The notes below the pieces were generated by a model, which worked only from the letters and a program-made list of their open reading frames with translations, ran no database searches and was not told where the DNA came from. Below are positions 13,175 through 26,098 of a stretch of DNA of 64,000 nucleotides, piece by piece. The stretch covers positions 305,431,164-305,495,163 of the forward strand of contig NC_081414.1 of NCBI RefSeq assembly GCF_030272615.1, written 5' to 3'. A program made the translations under genes and the position numbers. This stretch comes from Cryptomeria japonica. Taxonomy: Eukaryota > Streptophyta > Pinopsida > Cupressales > Cupressaceae. Numbering within the stretch: position 1 is the first letter of the stretch; every line of letters starts with the position of its first letter.

Positions 13175-13211
13175 GGGTGAACTCACAATAATGGTTCCCA
13201 CTTTTTTGCCA
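13175..13211 (+). repeat. Left terminal inverted repeat of DNA transposon
   Basis: Begins GGGTGAACTCACAA, then three bases, then TGGTTCCCACTTTT and GCCA. Against the reverse complement of 29870-29904 I count 31 identities in 35 aligned bases plus one 2-base gap. The match stops sharply outside GGGTG on both sides. Confidence 0.65.
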
Positions 13212-13979
13212 CTTTTGACATTGAGATGTACATTATTAACATAATCTTCAACTTCTGAGAACTATAAATTTTAAACTATTAAAAATTTGATGATGATGTA
13301 AATTAGTGATTTCTAGCATTTTGTTTGTAGATTCTATATACATTTTTTTCAAATTTTTTTGAAGGATTTTTAAAAAAAATTTCCATCTCCCTTGAAAAGT
13401 AGTTTTTTACAACAAACTACATTTTTTAAGAGTGATGTGCCTCCCGAAATGCATAACATTTTTTCTATAAATGATTAAAAATCAATTCTTTCGAATTTTG
13501 GTTTGTAACATCAATATCCAGAGCTTGCATTTGGTTTTATAGTGATATGTTCAATATTTTTCATTTTATAAAGTTTTGAAGTCTGACTAGTCATAATTCA
13601 AACATAGGTTTACGTTTGAACACATAACTTGTTCTATATAAATCAAAATTCAATTTATTTATTTTGTTAGAAAGAAGACATCAATACTAGGGGCATAGAT
13701 ATTTTTTAGAATTTTTTTGAATTAGTTTCTTATTTTTCCCAATGCGTTGAACAGAGAAGTTCATGTTCGGTGAAAACCAATTTTCCATAAAATTAAAAAA
13801 ACAAGAACATAATAAATTCAAAATATAACAAAATTATACTCATTGGAAAGCTTGCTCTGAGTACTACCATCTAATATTTTTGGGTTATCAAGATTATTTC
13901 ATTCGTGCTTTGAACTAGAGCTTTGAAGTCATTAATTCTTCAGAACTCTGAATTTTTTTTGGGAGAAACCTCTAATTTG
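13212..13979. other. Left arm of DNA transposon, non-coding
   Basis: AT-rich stretch between the left inverted repeat and the subterminal motif array. I see no gene, no tandem repeat and no match to the right arm. It makes the left array lie about 800 bp from its end, whereas the right array lies within about 230 bp of its own end. Confidence 0.4.
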
Positions 13980-14157
13980 AGGGTTCGAATGAACAGTACT
14001 TCGAGCGAATTGGGTTCGCTCGAACCATAAGGGGTTCGAGCGAACCCACATTCACTCGAACCAATGGGCTTGATATTGGCATGCACATTTTTGTAACGGT
14101 CATGTTCGAGCGAACCCAACCATTTTTAACTGTCGGGTTTCGTTCAAACTTTGGCCG
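13980..14157. repeat. Left subterminal TTCGAGCGAA motif array
   Basis: About seven copies or variants of a near-palindromic motif, TTCGAGCGAA or its complement TTCGCTCGAA, often extended to GGTTCG...CGAACC. Clear copies are near 14001, 14010, 14036 and 14106. Variants with one or two changes are near 13983, 14052 and 14147. Subterminal motif arrays in plant DNA transposons are commonly transposase-binding sites, which is the inferred role here. Confidence 0.6.
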
Positions 14158-14190
14158 ACGCATTTTTTTTTTTTTTTCATTTGTGGAGTC

Positions 14191-14198
14191 GTATAAAT
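14191..14198 (+). promoter_or_regulatory. Possible TATA box of the transposase gene
   Basis: GTATAAAT lies about 120 bases upstream of the candidate start codon at 14318, just inside the subterminal array. The position suits a core promoter. The evidence is positional only. Confidence 0.35.
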
Positions 14199-14317
14199 GT
14201 CCATAATTTTTTTCATTTTTTATCACACAAATGATTAAAATAATTCATAGTTTTGGATGAGAGAAGACATTTGAAAATTATTTTGAGGGCAATAATTTGA
14301 AGGTTTTTTGTAAAAGC

Positions 14318-17300
14318 ATGGGGAACAAGAAGAGAAGGCAAAATAAGACTTCAAGGAATTATTCTCCCGAAACCGAAGAAAGATATCAAGAACAAAGAAG
14401 ACAAAGATATCATGATGCAAGTATGTATTTTTAATTTTATTTCTATTTAATTTAATATGTATTACGTATCAATTAATTAGAACTCAATATTTTTTATCTA
14501 ATATTTTTAATGAAAATTAATTTAAAAAATCTTAATTAAATTATTTGGAAATAATAGGATTAAAAATAATTTTGTTTTAATTGGAAAGCATAATTAATTT
14601 GAGATAATACATGTGTATTTGCAAATTTCAAATTCCATCAACTTGCTTTTGTGTAATTGCATTTTTCTCCTATATAATTAAGTCCATTTATAATAGATAA
14701 GACCTATTAAGTCATAAAATTAATAAGACCTATTATGTCATAATTTCTAGGTTCTAAATTATATATATTGAATATTTAATCTACATGTACAAGTAATTTC
14801 ATGTGATAGGTCCTTTAATATCACATAATATATCTGTCTTAAGGGTAGTTAAGTATATTAATTGTGAAATGTTTTTTCATAGGTGGTCATATTGATTTTA
14901 ATAATAAGGCCTATTAGGACTATTACATTGATTATAGGTCTTAAATGTGACATAAACTTATAACCTATTAAACATGTTGAATAATTTAGGTGAACTATTT
15001 ATATTCAACTTCATGTACATGCAAAAGCATTTCAGATTAGGAGGTCTATTATCCAATAGTAGGTCTTAAATATACACACATGTGATAAATTATAGTCCAC
15101 CTGCATTATGGTCCATAACAAATTAATATGAGGTCACCTTTATCATATGCATGCATCAAAATATTTGTACTTTTAATTTTCAAAATTGGAATTTCTAATT
15201 TATCAAAATTTTATTTTATGTGTTAAATTAGTGCTCAAAATTAGAGATTGAACTTTAATCCTAACCTGAGAACAAATTGAACTTTAAACCTAAACAGGTA
15301 ATTTAATTAGAGTTATAACAATAAGGTCCTGAAAGTAATTAAATTTAATAAACCAAATTGAACGGGCTAATTTTAACATGTAAAGCTTTAAGCCAAATTC
15401 ACCCCTATTCTTAAACCTAATTGAATAATCTTTGATTAATTCAAGAACCTTACAAAAACTCTTAAATTATGTGCAGAACGGGCAAACAAACCTGTTGAAG
15501 AACACAATAGTTGATAAACATAGGGAGGAGATTGTCCAAGTTGAACCAATGGAGACCTTTGAAGGAGAGGGGTCAGGCTCCTTACCTCCTACCACTGATA
15601 TGGATGAGCATATTATGGATCTAGCTAAACAGGTGAAGAGAAATATTTCTTATAAAAAATTAGATCATTTACTTGAAATGGATGTGGATGAGTTGAAACG
15701 TCTCAGTGAAGAACCTAGACATACTAAAACGAGGTCAATGAATAAAAGTGGAAAAGAAATAATGTCTCATTTCAACAATCTTGATACTACACTAGAAAAA
15801 GCTCAATTGTTATCAATTGTACTTACTCATAAAGACTTAATAGATCCAATGAAATTGTTGGGTATAGATACAACAAGTCAAAAGAGGAAATCTTCTCAAC
15901 TACAAAAATCTATTGTTGATAATGTTAAGAAAGGTTTGGTGAACATTGGTAAAAAATCTCGAAAACTAGATAAGACCATTTCAAGAAGAGTGATGTTGAC
16001 ATCTTTAGTAAATGAAAGATTGCCTCAAAAAAGACAAATCTCTTCACTGTCATCAAAGTTTGGTTTTAGTAGAAGGACAATATCTAAATATGTTAAAAGG
16101 AGAAAGATTTTGGATGATACTACCTCAGAAGGGAATTGGGCAATTATGTGTAGAGCTCTTCGTTCTGATAGAATTGAAGATGTTGTTAGGAACTTTGTGA
16201 CAAGTTTTTGGAATGATAATACTCGTCCTTCATCAAATAGTAGAGATGTTATCAAGAAAAGGATTGGTCTTGATCGTTATGATCTCCATGTAAAACATTG
16301 GATAGACACAACAAAAAATGAATTGTATGTATTGTTTACTAAAACAAACCCTCATATAAAGATTGGACAAACCATGTTTGAATGGTTAAGGCCATATTAT
16401 GTGAAGTTAAACAAAGTTTTCAAAACTTGTTGTTGTTGTTATCACATTGAATTTGACTTGTACTATCAGGTGTTTCGAAAGATTAGAGAAGATAGTGATG
16501 GTTATGAAAATGCTCCTCCTAAACGAACAAGTCAATTCATAGCATCCATCTTATGTGATAAATCAGATGATAATGCAACCGGTCAAATAAATTGCATAAG
16601 AGGAATTTGTGGAACATGCAGGGACTTGGCTAAATTGCCTTTGAGAGATGAAGATACTGACATGAGGAAGATGGTAAATTGCAAGAGTTACAAGTACAAA
16701 AAATTTGAAACAAAATTTGGAAAGGAATCTACAAGGCTAGATTATGTAGAAGAGGAAATACCTATTGGAACGTTTATGGAAAATTTTCGTAAGTTGATAA
16801 AACCATACATATGCCATGGTTTTTTTGCCAAGTGGCAAGTAGAATAATTTAAAATATTAAGAGACACTTTCCCACTTGGAACTATTCTATCTGTAGTTGA
16901 CTTCATAGAGAATTACTCTTTTGTACATCAAAAAGAGATTCAATCAGAGTATTACTTTTCAAAGAAAATCACTATTTTTGTGCATGTGTGTTATCGACAT
17001 GCATAGATGAATTTGGATGGTGTTGATAGTACATTTGAAAATCATGTCATTAAGAAAGAGTACCACTTCTATATCAGTGATGATAAGGAGCATGACACAC
17101 TTTTTGTACAACATTGCTTTAAGAAGTTTTTTGAATATTTGAAAGATAGAGGCATGGCAATAGTTAAACATTTGGTTTGGTCTGATGGATGTGCGACACA
17201 ATTCAAATCTTTGAGGCCATTTTATGCACTATGTAGATATCATCGAAATGACAAAATACCACATGTTTGGAGTTTTTTTGAGGTGGTCATGGAAAGGGTG

Positions 17301-18492
17301 AACATGATGGTGCAAGAGCTTGTATCAAATGTGCTCTAAGAAAGCATCAAATAAAGTACACAGGAGAATGTATAGAAGATGCACATGATGTTTTTGAATG
17401 GTGTAAGAAACACTTTGAGCAACCTAATTATCTTGGGGAATCATCATCGAGAACATACAGGCCCATTCCATATAGAGTGTTTTGGGAGATAACCGGTAGG
17501 TGTTCTCTTTTAGTATTTTATTTAATTTTTTTTAATTTAACAACTTGATCTACATGTACATTCTTAGTTCCTAGTTCAAATGTTTCAATTTAACAACTTG
17601 ATCTACATGTACATTCTTGTACACATGTACATTTTGCAGATGTGGATAGAAAATCAATGCATGATTGCAAGAGTGTGGAGAGGACAAGATCATTGCATTG
17701 TGTCATGAGTAAAGATAATCGCCTATGGACATTATACACTAGGGATTATTCATGTTTTTGTTCTGAATGCATTTTCAAAAACTATGTTGATTGCAAGAAC
17801 CAAGAGCTTGGATATGTTAGTGAATGGAAAATGGTGCCACTAGATGTTTCTGACACATACAAGGATTCAAATGAGGATGAAAACTTTGAAGACATTCCTT
17901 TGATTTCTGGTGATAGCGATCATATTTCAGGATTGATTAAAAAAGGTACATACATGATGTACACATGTAAATATTTCCTTAAAAATGACATATAACTTAG
18001 AATTTATTTAACTTGTGTCAAATTGTAGGAGATATTTTTGCAGTCATAGCAGAAGATGGAAATATAAAAGGTGTTAGTTATTATTTATTGCGTTGCACAG
18101 AAGAGAGAAAGAAGTTATCAAAATCTGAGATGAGTGATGGAATGTCATTTCCCACAGGTTTGAGTTCTGATTTGAATATGTACATGTACAAATTGCTTAT
18201 GTGGAAATTTTTAATTTCTTACGTTTCTTATATACATGTACATGCAGGATCTGTTGTACTGCAAGGGACATATTTCAAACAAGTTAAAATTGTTCAACAT
18301 GGGATTCATTTTTCTGAATACCAAATTGACAACAAGGTATATCAGTATAGTCACTTGGTCATTGCTATTGGCCTAATTCTTCAAACAGTTTCACTTCGAG
18401 GGCGGTCTCAAAAGTGGAGACTAGATAGTGAAGATCATGACAAAATATTAAGTGTTATTGAAGAGCATTGTGAACCACTTGATGTGGTATGA
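14318..18492 (+). pseudogene. DDE-like transposase, multi-exon, inactivated
   Basis: Exon 1 is 14318-14420 (start MGNKKRRQ; donor GTATGT). Exon 2 starts at 15477 after TGTGCAG and runs to 17495. Introns follow at 17496-17639, 17946-18028 and 18158-18247, all GT...AG and all phase 1, ending at TGA 18490-18492. A helix-turn-helix-like basic region lies around 16000-16110. A Cys-rich segment (TCCCCYH, then CIRGICGTC) lies at 16420-16620. Then come VDFIENYSF (about 16890), WSDGCATQFK (about 17178) and, after a frameshift near 17285, HGKGEHDGAGA. These three blocks look like the D-D-E/D core of a large eukaryotic transposase group; from memory Sola-type proteins are the best candidates, unverified. 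Inactivating changes are TAA at 16845, TAG at 17004, the 17285 frameshift, and an exon 1/exon 2 phase mismatch. The full product would be about 900 residues. Confidence 0.65.
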
Positions 18493-18949
18493 ACTATATA
18501 TATATTTAGTAATCCAAAGTACACATGTGGTTCAGCCCACATGAATTGAATTTTAATGTACTCAAGATAAATTCTAGATCTTTTAACTTGTTTTGAAACT
18601 AAAGGATAAATATTTTTTAAGTTTATTTATACATTATATCAAATTAGGATGTATTCAAAGTTAATTCAAGTACATCTACATGTTTAAATGTGCATGTTTA
18701 ATTGTATGTAATTGTATTTGTATTTAATTAAAAAATGCATATTTAAATTAGAATGTAATATGTACATTTGTAAAATTGATATTTAATATGGAATTAGGAC
18801 ATTTGTAATTAGGACATGTACATGTTGTGAACTATTTAACTACAATATACATACCTAGAAGCTCACATACCATGTGAACTATTCAATACATGACCTATTA
18901 AGTTTAGTTTGTTCATTTCATACATACTCTTTTGTTTGAAAATCAAACA

Positions 18950-19740
18950 TGTATAATCATACATACTCTTTTGTTTGAAATACATTTCATGTAATCAAAC
19001 ATGTATAATCTGATCAAACACAAATCAAGTATAAAGTATAATCTAGAGTCTAAACTTCATTGTACATGCATGAAATATACAATCTAATAAAACATGTATT
19101 TAAATCTAATCTAATCAAACATGTATAAATCTAATATAATCAAACATGTATAATCTGATCAAACACAAACCAGGTATAAAGTATAATCTAGAGTCTATAC
19201 TTCGTTGTACATGCATGAAATATACAATCTAATCAAACATGTATTTAAATCTAATCTAATCAAACATGTATAAATCTAATATAATCAAACATGTATAAAT
19301 CTAATCTAATCAAACATGTATAAATCTAATATAATCAAACATTTATAATCTGATCAAACACAAATCAGGTATAAAGTATAATCTAGAGTCCAAACTTCAT
19401 TGTAAATGCATGAAATATACAATCTAATCAAACATGTATTTAAATCTAATCTAATCAAACATGTATAAATCTAATATAATCAAACATGTATAAATCTAAT
19501 ATAATCAAACATGTATAAATCTAATCTAATCAAACATGTATAAATCTAATATAATCAAACATGTATAAATCTAATATAATCAAACATGTATAAAACTTAT
19601 AAAGTATAATCTAGAGTCTAAACTCCATGTATAAAGTATAATCTAGAGTCTAAACTCCATGTAAAAAGTATAAAGTATAATCTAGAGTCAAACAAAAACC
19701 AGGTATAAAGTATAATCTAGAGTCTAAACTCCATGTATGT
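18950..19740. repeat. 25-bp tandem repeat array between convergent genes
   Basis: The core unit is 25 bp and contains CAAACATGTATAAATCTAAT. It runs in perfect or near-perfect copies, clearest at 19440-19590. A longer module containing 'aaagtataatctagagtc' recurs near 19034, 19176, 19375, 19604 and 19634. The array fills the space between the 3' ends of the transposase gene and the minus-strand gene. I see no coding potential. Confidence 0.8.
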
Positions 19741-19824
19741 GCATGAATATATATAATATGAAAGTATATAAAAAGATAAATGTAAATGAGGTATAAAGTC
19801 TAGAGCAAATCAACAGGGATCATG

Positions 19825-21757
19825 TCAGCTATGAACTGAACGACCATCTGAGGGGGAATCCTGCAAAAGTAGAATTTATTTAAATATTAAATATAATATA
19901 TCTATCTCTCTAGACGTGCATGTACATCAAATCCAAGTAGAGTTAAATAAAAATATAAATATAAATTGTAACGTGCATGTATACATACATGTACATATAT
20001 GTACCAAAAACCATAACTAACCTGTACACTAACAACATCTAAAGAATCTCTCCTACGCACATGCTCAGAGCTCAAGGAAGGAGTGACATGAGCTAACTGT
20101 CAATTTAAGGATTAGTCCACGATCAATTTAAATGATCTACAAATTAAAACTTAGAACTCTAGATTATTTATTAAACATGATCTATATATATAGATTTATC
20201 CTACAAATTTGCAACATGTATACATATCTTCTAAAAATTTAAACGCACATGTATATGTACATACCTGTGTATCACTTGGAGTAGGCTATATAGTTTGATC
20301 CTGTCCTGTGATCATATCAATAACATCACTCATGCCTGCATATCTCTCTCTAGTTGTACGTATCACTGAGGAGTGCAAGGGGCTAACTAGATGAGTGGGC
20401 ATCATGGATGAAGTGTCTGACTATAGTAGCATGTCCATAAATCTAGTATGGCTCAAATCTCTTAGCTGATCCTCAAATGAGTCCAAACCCTCATTTGTGA
20501 TATGGACCTGATCAGCTCGTATCTCCTCCTCAAATGAATCCAACCGGCCCTCATATGTGATATGGACCTGATCAGCTCGTAGCTCCTCCTCTGTAGCAAT
20601 AGAGTGATCTGTAGGTGGGTCAGTGCCTGGAGAATGCATAGAGTGATGAGAATGCTGTGACTGCCTCGAGGTATGCATCGATGCCACTGTAGCCTGACCA
20701 TCTCTAAGAATCTCCTCTCTAACATCAGCCAATGGTATCCCAAGTCGAGATGAAATAAAACAATAAGCACGTAGTAGGTCCTCGGCTAAATACTGTGACA
20801 TCTGTACATGTCTACTACCTTCGACTATAGCTGCTACCTCATCTGGGGAGGGGATGCCAGCAAAATATACCGATCATCTGAATCTGAAGCCCCCCATGAC
20901 TAGAAGATGCATGATCTATGGATGATCGCGAACGTGGTCGACTCATCATATATTTGCCCAGCCTATCAGAAGATATGGTGGCTGTTGCTGATGCAATCTG
21001 TCCAATCCTATTGAGAAGCAATCAGAACGTGATCTGCTATGGGTGCCATGGCTGAGACTACTACATGAAATCTCTGGCCAACAAGGTCCCTGTGTCTAGG
21101 TGGAGCTCTATCATGCCTACGATATGCACCTTTATCAACAATCCTACCCCTCCCCTGTCCATAATATCCTGGAATATCAAGGCAATTTGGTTTCATTTGA
21201 TAACGAACCTCAGCAAATACTTGCTGTGCAAAGTATAATGGTATTTGGTCATTATTAGGATAACGACCATGGGCAGCTAAGAATCGTGGGTAAATTAGTG
21301 ATGCAACCTGTGGGTCGATACATCTGGTAACCTGATATCCCCTCACCTTACTCTTCTCCTGATATTGTGGGAAGCATCTCTCCTTGATGGTCTCCTTCGA
21401 GACCACCCCCACCACATCAGCAAAAGAATGAGGACCCCTCACCTCACTCCTCAATTGTCTATATATATCCTCTATAACCTCAAGTGAGAATGAGGTATGA
21501 GATACTAAGCAGTCCCTCAATGTCCGCAAACTGTCAAAAATGGATGTGCATGTACTCTTGTACACACCATCAGTATGAGGGTCATCTAATATGGCCCTCA
21601 ACCTATACAACTCCCGATCACTGTAATGAAAAATAGTAGCAATGTCAGGCAAGGGGGGATCCTGCTGTGGAGGATCTTGTTGTGGTGGCTCTTGATGTGG
21701 AGCCTGCGCAGGTGGATCCTAATCAGGAGCCTGGGAAGGTATATCCTGGGATGCCAT
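19825..21757 (-). pseudogene. Second transposon gene, unknown function, multi-exon
   Basis: It starts at ATG 21757-21755 (MASQDIPSQAPD). A first large exon runs to 20265, followed by exons 20096-20022 and 19860-19825, ending TGA 19827-19825. The two introns (20264-20097 and 20021-19861) are GT...AG and phase 0, which supports a real gene. The N-terminus is Pro/Gln-rich. A globular part follows (for example YSDRELYRLRAILDD, then VTRCIDPQVASLIYPRFL), then a Ser/Arg-rich part and a C-terminal tandem duplication around ELRADQVHITYEG. I recognise no domain. In-frame TAG stops at 21721-21719, 20423-20421 and 20288-20286, plus two frameshifts (near 21010 and 20860), show that it is dead. It converges on the transposase gene and may encode an accessory protein of the transposon. 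That role is inference. Confidence 0.55.
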
Positions 21758-21818
21758 CTATCTAGGTACATGTCATAAAGTTAAAATAAATAAGTAAGCA
21801 GAGAGAGAGATCATTTTC

Positions 21819-21820
<2 letters not shown>

Positions 21821-21862
<42 letters not shown>
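21821..21862. repeat. (GA)n microsatellite
   Basis: About 20 GA units just upstream of the minus-strand gene start at 21757, followed by further GAGAGA runs to about 21960. It could be part of that gene's promoter region, but this is positional only. Confidence 0.9.
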
Positions 21863-21866
<4 letters not shown>

Positions 21867-22109
21867 ATACATATAAATCTTCATGGGAGAGAGAGATCAT
21901 TTTCATTTTCAAAAAATACATGTAAAAATCTCAAATATTTCAGTGAGAGAGAGAGAGAACATATATTTCAGATCTAGAGATAACATATATTTCAGAGAGA
22001 TAGAGAGATCTAACACATGTACATATTTAAATCTTTGACATACATAAAAAATTCAAGAATAGAGAGATCTAACACGTGTATATTTAAATCTTTGACATAC
22101 ATATTTAAA

Positions 22110-23217
22110 TCTTAGGAGACTATATGATCCTAAGGGGAATGTCATATGTGTACAGTAGGATGTTATAAGGGGTCAAATGTGACCTACTAAGGGTTCACGC
22201 ATGTGTTAATGCATGCGTGGCCCCTTAGGACAACATACGACCCCTTAAGACACTATGTGATGGACTAAGGGGTATGTCGTTCACACTAGGATTTTATAAG
22301 GGGTCATATGCAGTTCTAAGGGGTCATGCATATGTTATAACACATGCATGACCCCTTAGGACCACATATGACCCCTTAGGACACTATGTGATCCTAAGGG
22401 GAATGTCATATGTACAGTAGGATGTTATAAGGGGTCATATGTGACCTACTAAGGGGTCAAGCATGTGTTAATGCATGCGTGAACCCTTAGGACCACATAT
22501 GACCCCTTAGGACACATAGGAAATGTCATATGTACAGTAGGATGTTATAAGGGGTCATATGTGACATAGGAAATGTCATATGTATAGTAGGATGTTATAA
22601 GGGGTCATATGTGACCTACTAAGGGGTCACACATGTGTGTCAATGCATGCGTGACACACATGCGTGACCCCTTAGGACCACATACGACCCCTTAAGACAC
22701 TATGTGATGAACTAAGGGGTATGTTGTTCACACTAGGTTTTTATAAGGGGTCATTTGCGGTTCTAATGGGTCAGGACCACATATGACCCCTTAGGACACT
22801 ATATGATCCTAAGGGGAATGTCATATGTATAGTAGGATGTTATAAGGGGTCATATGTGACCTACTAATGGGTCACACATGTGTTAATGCATGTGTGACCC
22901 CTTAGGACAACATACGACCCCTTAAGACACTATGTGATGGACTAAGGGGTATGTCGTTCACACTAGGATTTTATAAGGGGTCATATGCGGTTCTAAGGGG
23001 TCATGCATATGTTATAACACATGCATGACCCCTCAGGACCACATATGACCCCTTAGGACACTATGTGATCCTAAGGGGAATGTCATATGTATAGTAGGAT
23101 GCTATAAGGGGTCATATGTGACTTACTAATGGGTCACACATGTGTTAATGCATGTGTGAACCCTTAGGACCACATATGACCCCTTAGGACACATAGGAAA
23201 TGTCATATGTATAGTAG
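22110..23217. repeat. Hairpin-rich satellite of about 261 bp, left block
   Basis: Tandem repeats built on 'ctaaggggtca' and its complement 'tgaccccttag'. The landmark ATCCTAAGGGGAATGTC recurs about every 260 bases (22127 to 22390; 22807 to 23069), and each unit has two related halves. Units include inverted repeats such as CTAAGGGGTCACGCATG and CATGCGTGACCCCTTAG around an 8-base loop. The block is continuous with 27042-29018 once the solo LTR is removed. Confidence 0.85.
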
Positions 23218-25701
23218 TGTGAGGCCTCACCTCGACTCAGTCTGACATTCAGTGGATTTTATATTTTAGACTATTATGGATACTTTATTTTGATGCGTTT
23301 TGAGGCTTAGAACTTATATGATTTCAGGATTTGGATAACATTGCTATGATTTGATGATTTACTTACATGCTTTATGAGATAGAACACTACATGATTATTA
23401 GATAGAATGATATTGCAATGATAGATGTCGTTATTGAATTTGCAGGACTTTACTCTTAATATAGAACTATGATGTATGTTTAGTTTTTGTGAATTGGGAT
23501 GAAATTTGCTTATGTGAATTTGCTTGATAAAGATGTATTCAATCTGTGCAGATGAAAATTGTATGCAAGTAATGATGTGTATTGTTATATTATTGAATTA
23601 TATTATATTTGGATATTTGGAAGTACTAATGTGTAAATTGAGATGCACAGGAAATTTACCATGTGACCATGGAAAATTACGGAGAATCAAACCTAGACTT
23701 ATGTATGTTCGTAAGCCAGGGTTTGTCTATTTGGAGAGACAACACCCCATTTGTGTTGTATTTTATTCGTATCAGTATATGTTGCATGAGTGTTAAGTGT
23801 TAATTAAATTTAATGTGTAAAAACCTCAAGAGACAATTTCATGTTTTATTTTTTTGTAAAAGTGTTTTATTTGTGTCACTTGACACGTGTGTATTTAATT
23901 TAAATGTTTTATTTTGTCTCTTGGTGGGAAAGTGTTTAATTATAGTTTTCTTAATAAATTAATGTGTTGTCATAAATACTTTGGAAATATAATATTTGGA
24001 GTGGTCAACTTATGTTTGACCCGAAAATAAACTTCAGAGGGGTTTAAAATGAGTTAAATGAACACCTAGGGGTAGTTTAATAGGGTTTCCTAAAGCCCAT
24101 AAGGTATACCTAGGGGTTAGGGGTAATTTTAGGCAAGTTTCTACTTTATAATGATCTTTTTAATGCTTTAAAAATTGTTTTTTTTGAGTTGAGCGAAAAT
24201 TGAAAATTAGAAGTTAAATCTAATCAAGATTTTTCCTTTTGGAATGAGAGTCTTTTTGCATTTTTGCTTTCTTTCTTCTTTTTGGTTTTTTTTAGAATCC
24301 TGTGAGAACTCAGAGAGTGAGCTTCTTAAGAAAGATTTTTGGGAATAGCAGGGTAATCACCCACTCTCCATTTTTGGAGACAGAAGAAAACTTGGAAAGA
24401 AAATAATGTTATGGAATTGAGAAATTGAATAAGGGTAGAAGGAAAAAAAGATTTGTGGATTGGGCAGCTCTTCATCAGATATCATATTAACCTTTGGGCA
24501 GATTAAGGTTGGTTTCAATTATTATTTATAATGTCTTCTTCTTGTTTATGTATGGAAGTTGTTTGTATAAGAAATCTGTGTTCTTGAAAGTTTATGTTTG
24601 AAAATCTCTTGGTATTTTTGCCTTATGAAAATGTTGTGTTTTGGGAGTTTTCTCAAGATCTCTTACTCTTGGGAGAGAAGAGGATCTTGAGGGTGGTAGC
24701 AGTGACAGCCCTCGAGTGAGAGACTCTCTTTTGAGAGCGATCATAAGGGATCTTTGTGTGACCCTTGCTGCATGGTCTGTTTGTGCAATGGGGGTCATAA
24801 GGAGGGATATAAGGCTAGAATGCCTTTGGGGGGCATAAGGAATAAGGGGTTGAGATTCTTGATAATTTTATTGTGCCATGAGGTGGCTTCTTGTTTATTT
24901 CATACTTGCAGTTCTCCTCAGGGTATTGGTCCACTACCACCCTTTGAAAATGTTCATCACCAGAGTGTGGTGCTGTGAAAGCCAAGTTGGGAATGTGTCT
25001 GAAAAGAATCTGTATGCAATGCTTTCTATGTGTTTGCTTGTTTGTTACCCGTCTAGGAATTGGTTCTCCGAGCTTGGGGGTGGCTACCAGTTAGCCTAGG
25101 CTGGGAGGTGAGCACTCCGTGGTCATATTTGTGTTTTCGATTATGCAGGAAAATCAGAGGAAAGAGAATAGGAACCATGAAAAGACACTGAAGATTATTA
25201 TGGAAGATACTTAAATTCAGTTGCAGATGTTTGTTTAAAGTTGTTATAGAAATATGCCTCATTCATAGTAAACAGAAGCAAGTTGTAATTTGTGAAAGTA
25301 GATTTGAAGTTTTATTGTTGTGACTATTCAGAGAAACATCCTGTAAATTGGTAGAATATCTTAGAATTGTTTTAAAAAAAAAATAGAAAAGCTTGTTATT
25401 TCTACTTCTGGTTTTAGAAAAAAGAAAAGTTAATTTGTGTTGCATGCAAAAGCTTCTTGTATTATGGAAAGAAATAAAAGAATAGATTTCAATTAAATTT
25501 TATCTGTATTTTTACTTGAGGCAAAATAGAAGTTTATTTATGCAGAAAGATTTTAAGTAATTTAATGGGAAAAGATGTTATATGTAAATATTTTATTAGA
25601 AAAAAAAAAATCAATGAAATTCTTTTTATTCCAGAAAAGTATATTGTATCCTTGAAAAAGTATTCTAAATTGTTTTTCAGTTAGCATTGATTTAAAAAGC
25701 T

Positions 25702-25806
<105 letters not shown>

Positions 25807-25949
25807 CTGATTAAACTTAATGTTTTTCCCTTTAATATAATAATTTAAAAAAAAAATTGCATGTAAACCTTTTTAAAAAAAATAATAATTTCATATTGAA
25901 ATATTTTCACCATTTTAAACTGTGGATACAAATTTATATAATTATAAAT

Positions 25950-25996
<47 letters not shown>

Positions 25997-26098
25997 AATT
26001 TATATTTATATATATATATATAAATATTTTTATATATTATATATTTAAAAAAAAAAAAAATTAAAAAAAAAGGGGATGTATTTGGGTCCTCGTGGACC

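Noticed and set aside
16025-16255. Minus-strand frame inside transposase exon 2
   Set aside because: Shadow of the plus-strand gene, which has the recognisable motifs.
20286-21721. Idea that TAG is read as glutamine in the transposon genes
   Set aside because: Frameshifts also occur and TAA/TGA stops appear in the neighbouring genes; decay of methylated CAG is the simpler explanation.
24592-25262. Cluster of short open frames in the solo LTR
   Set aside because: Mutually overlapping on both strands, lacking any domain, and interrupted by no splice pattern.
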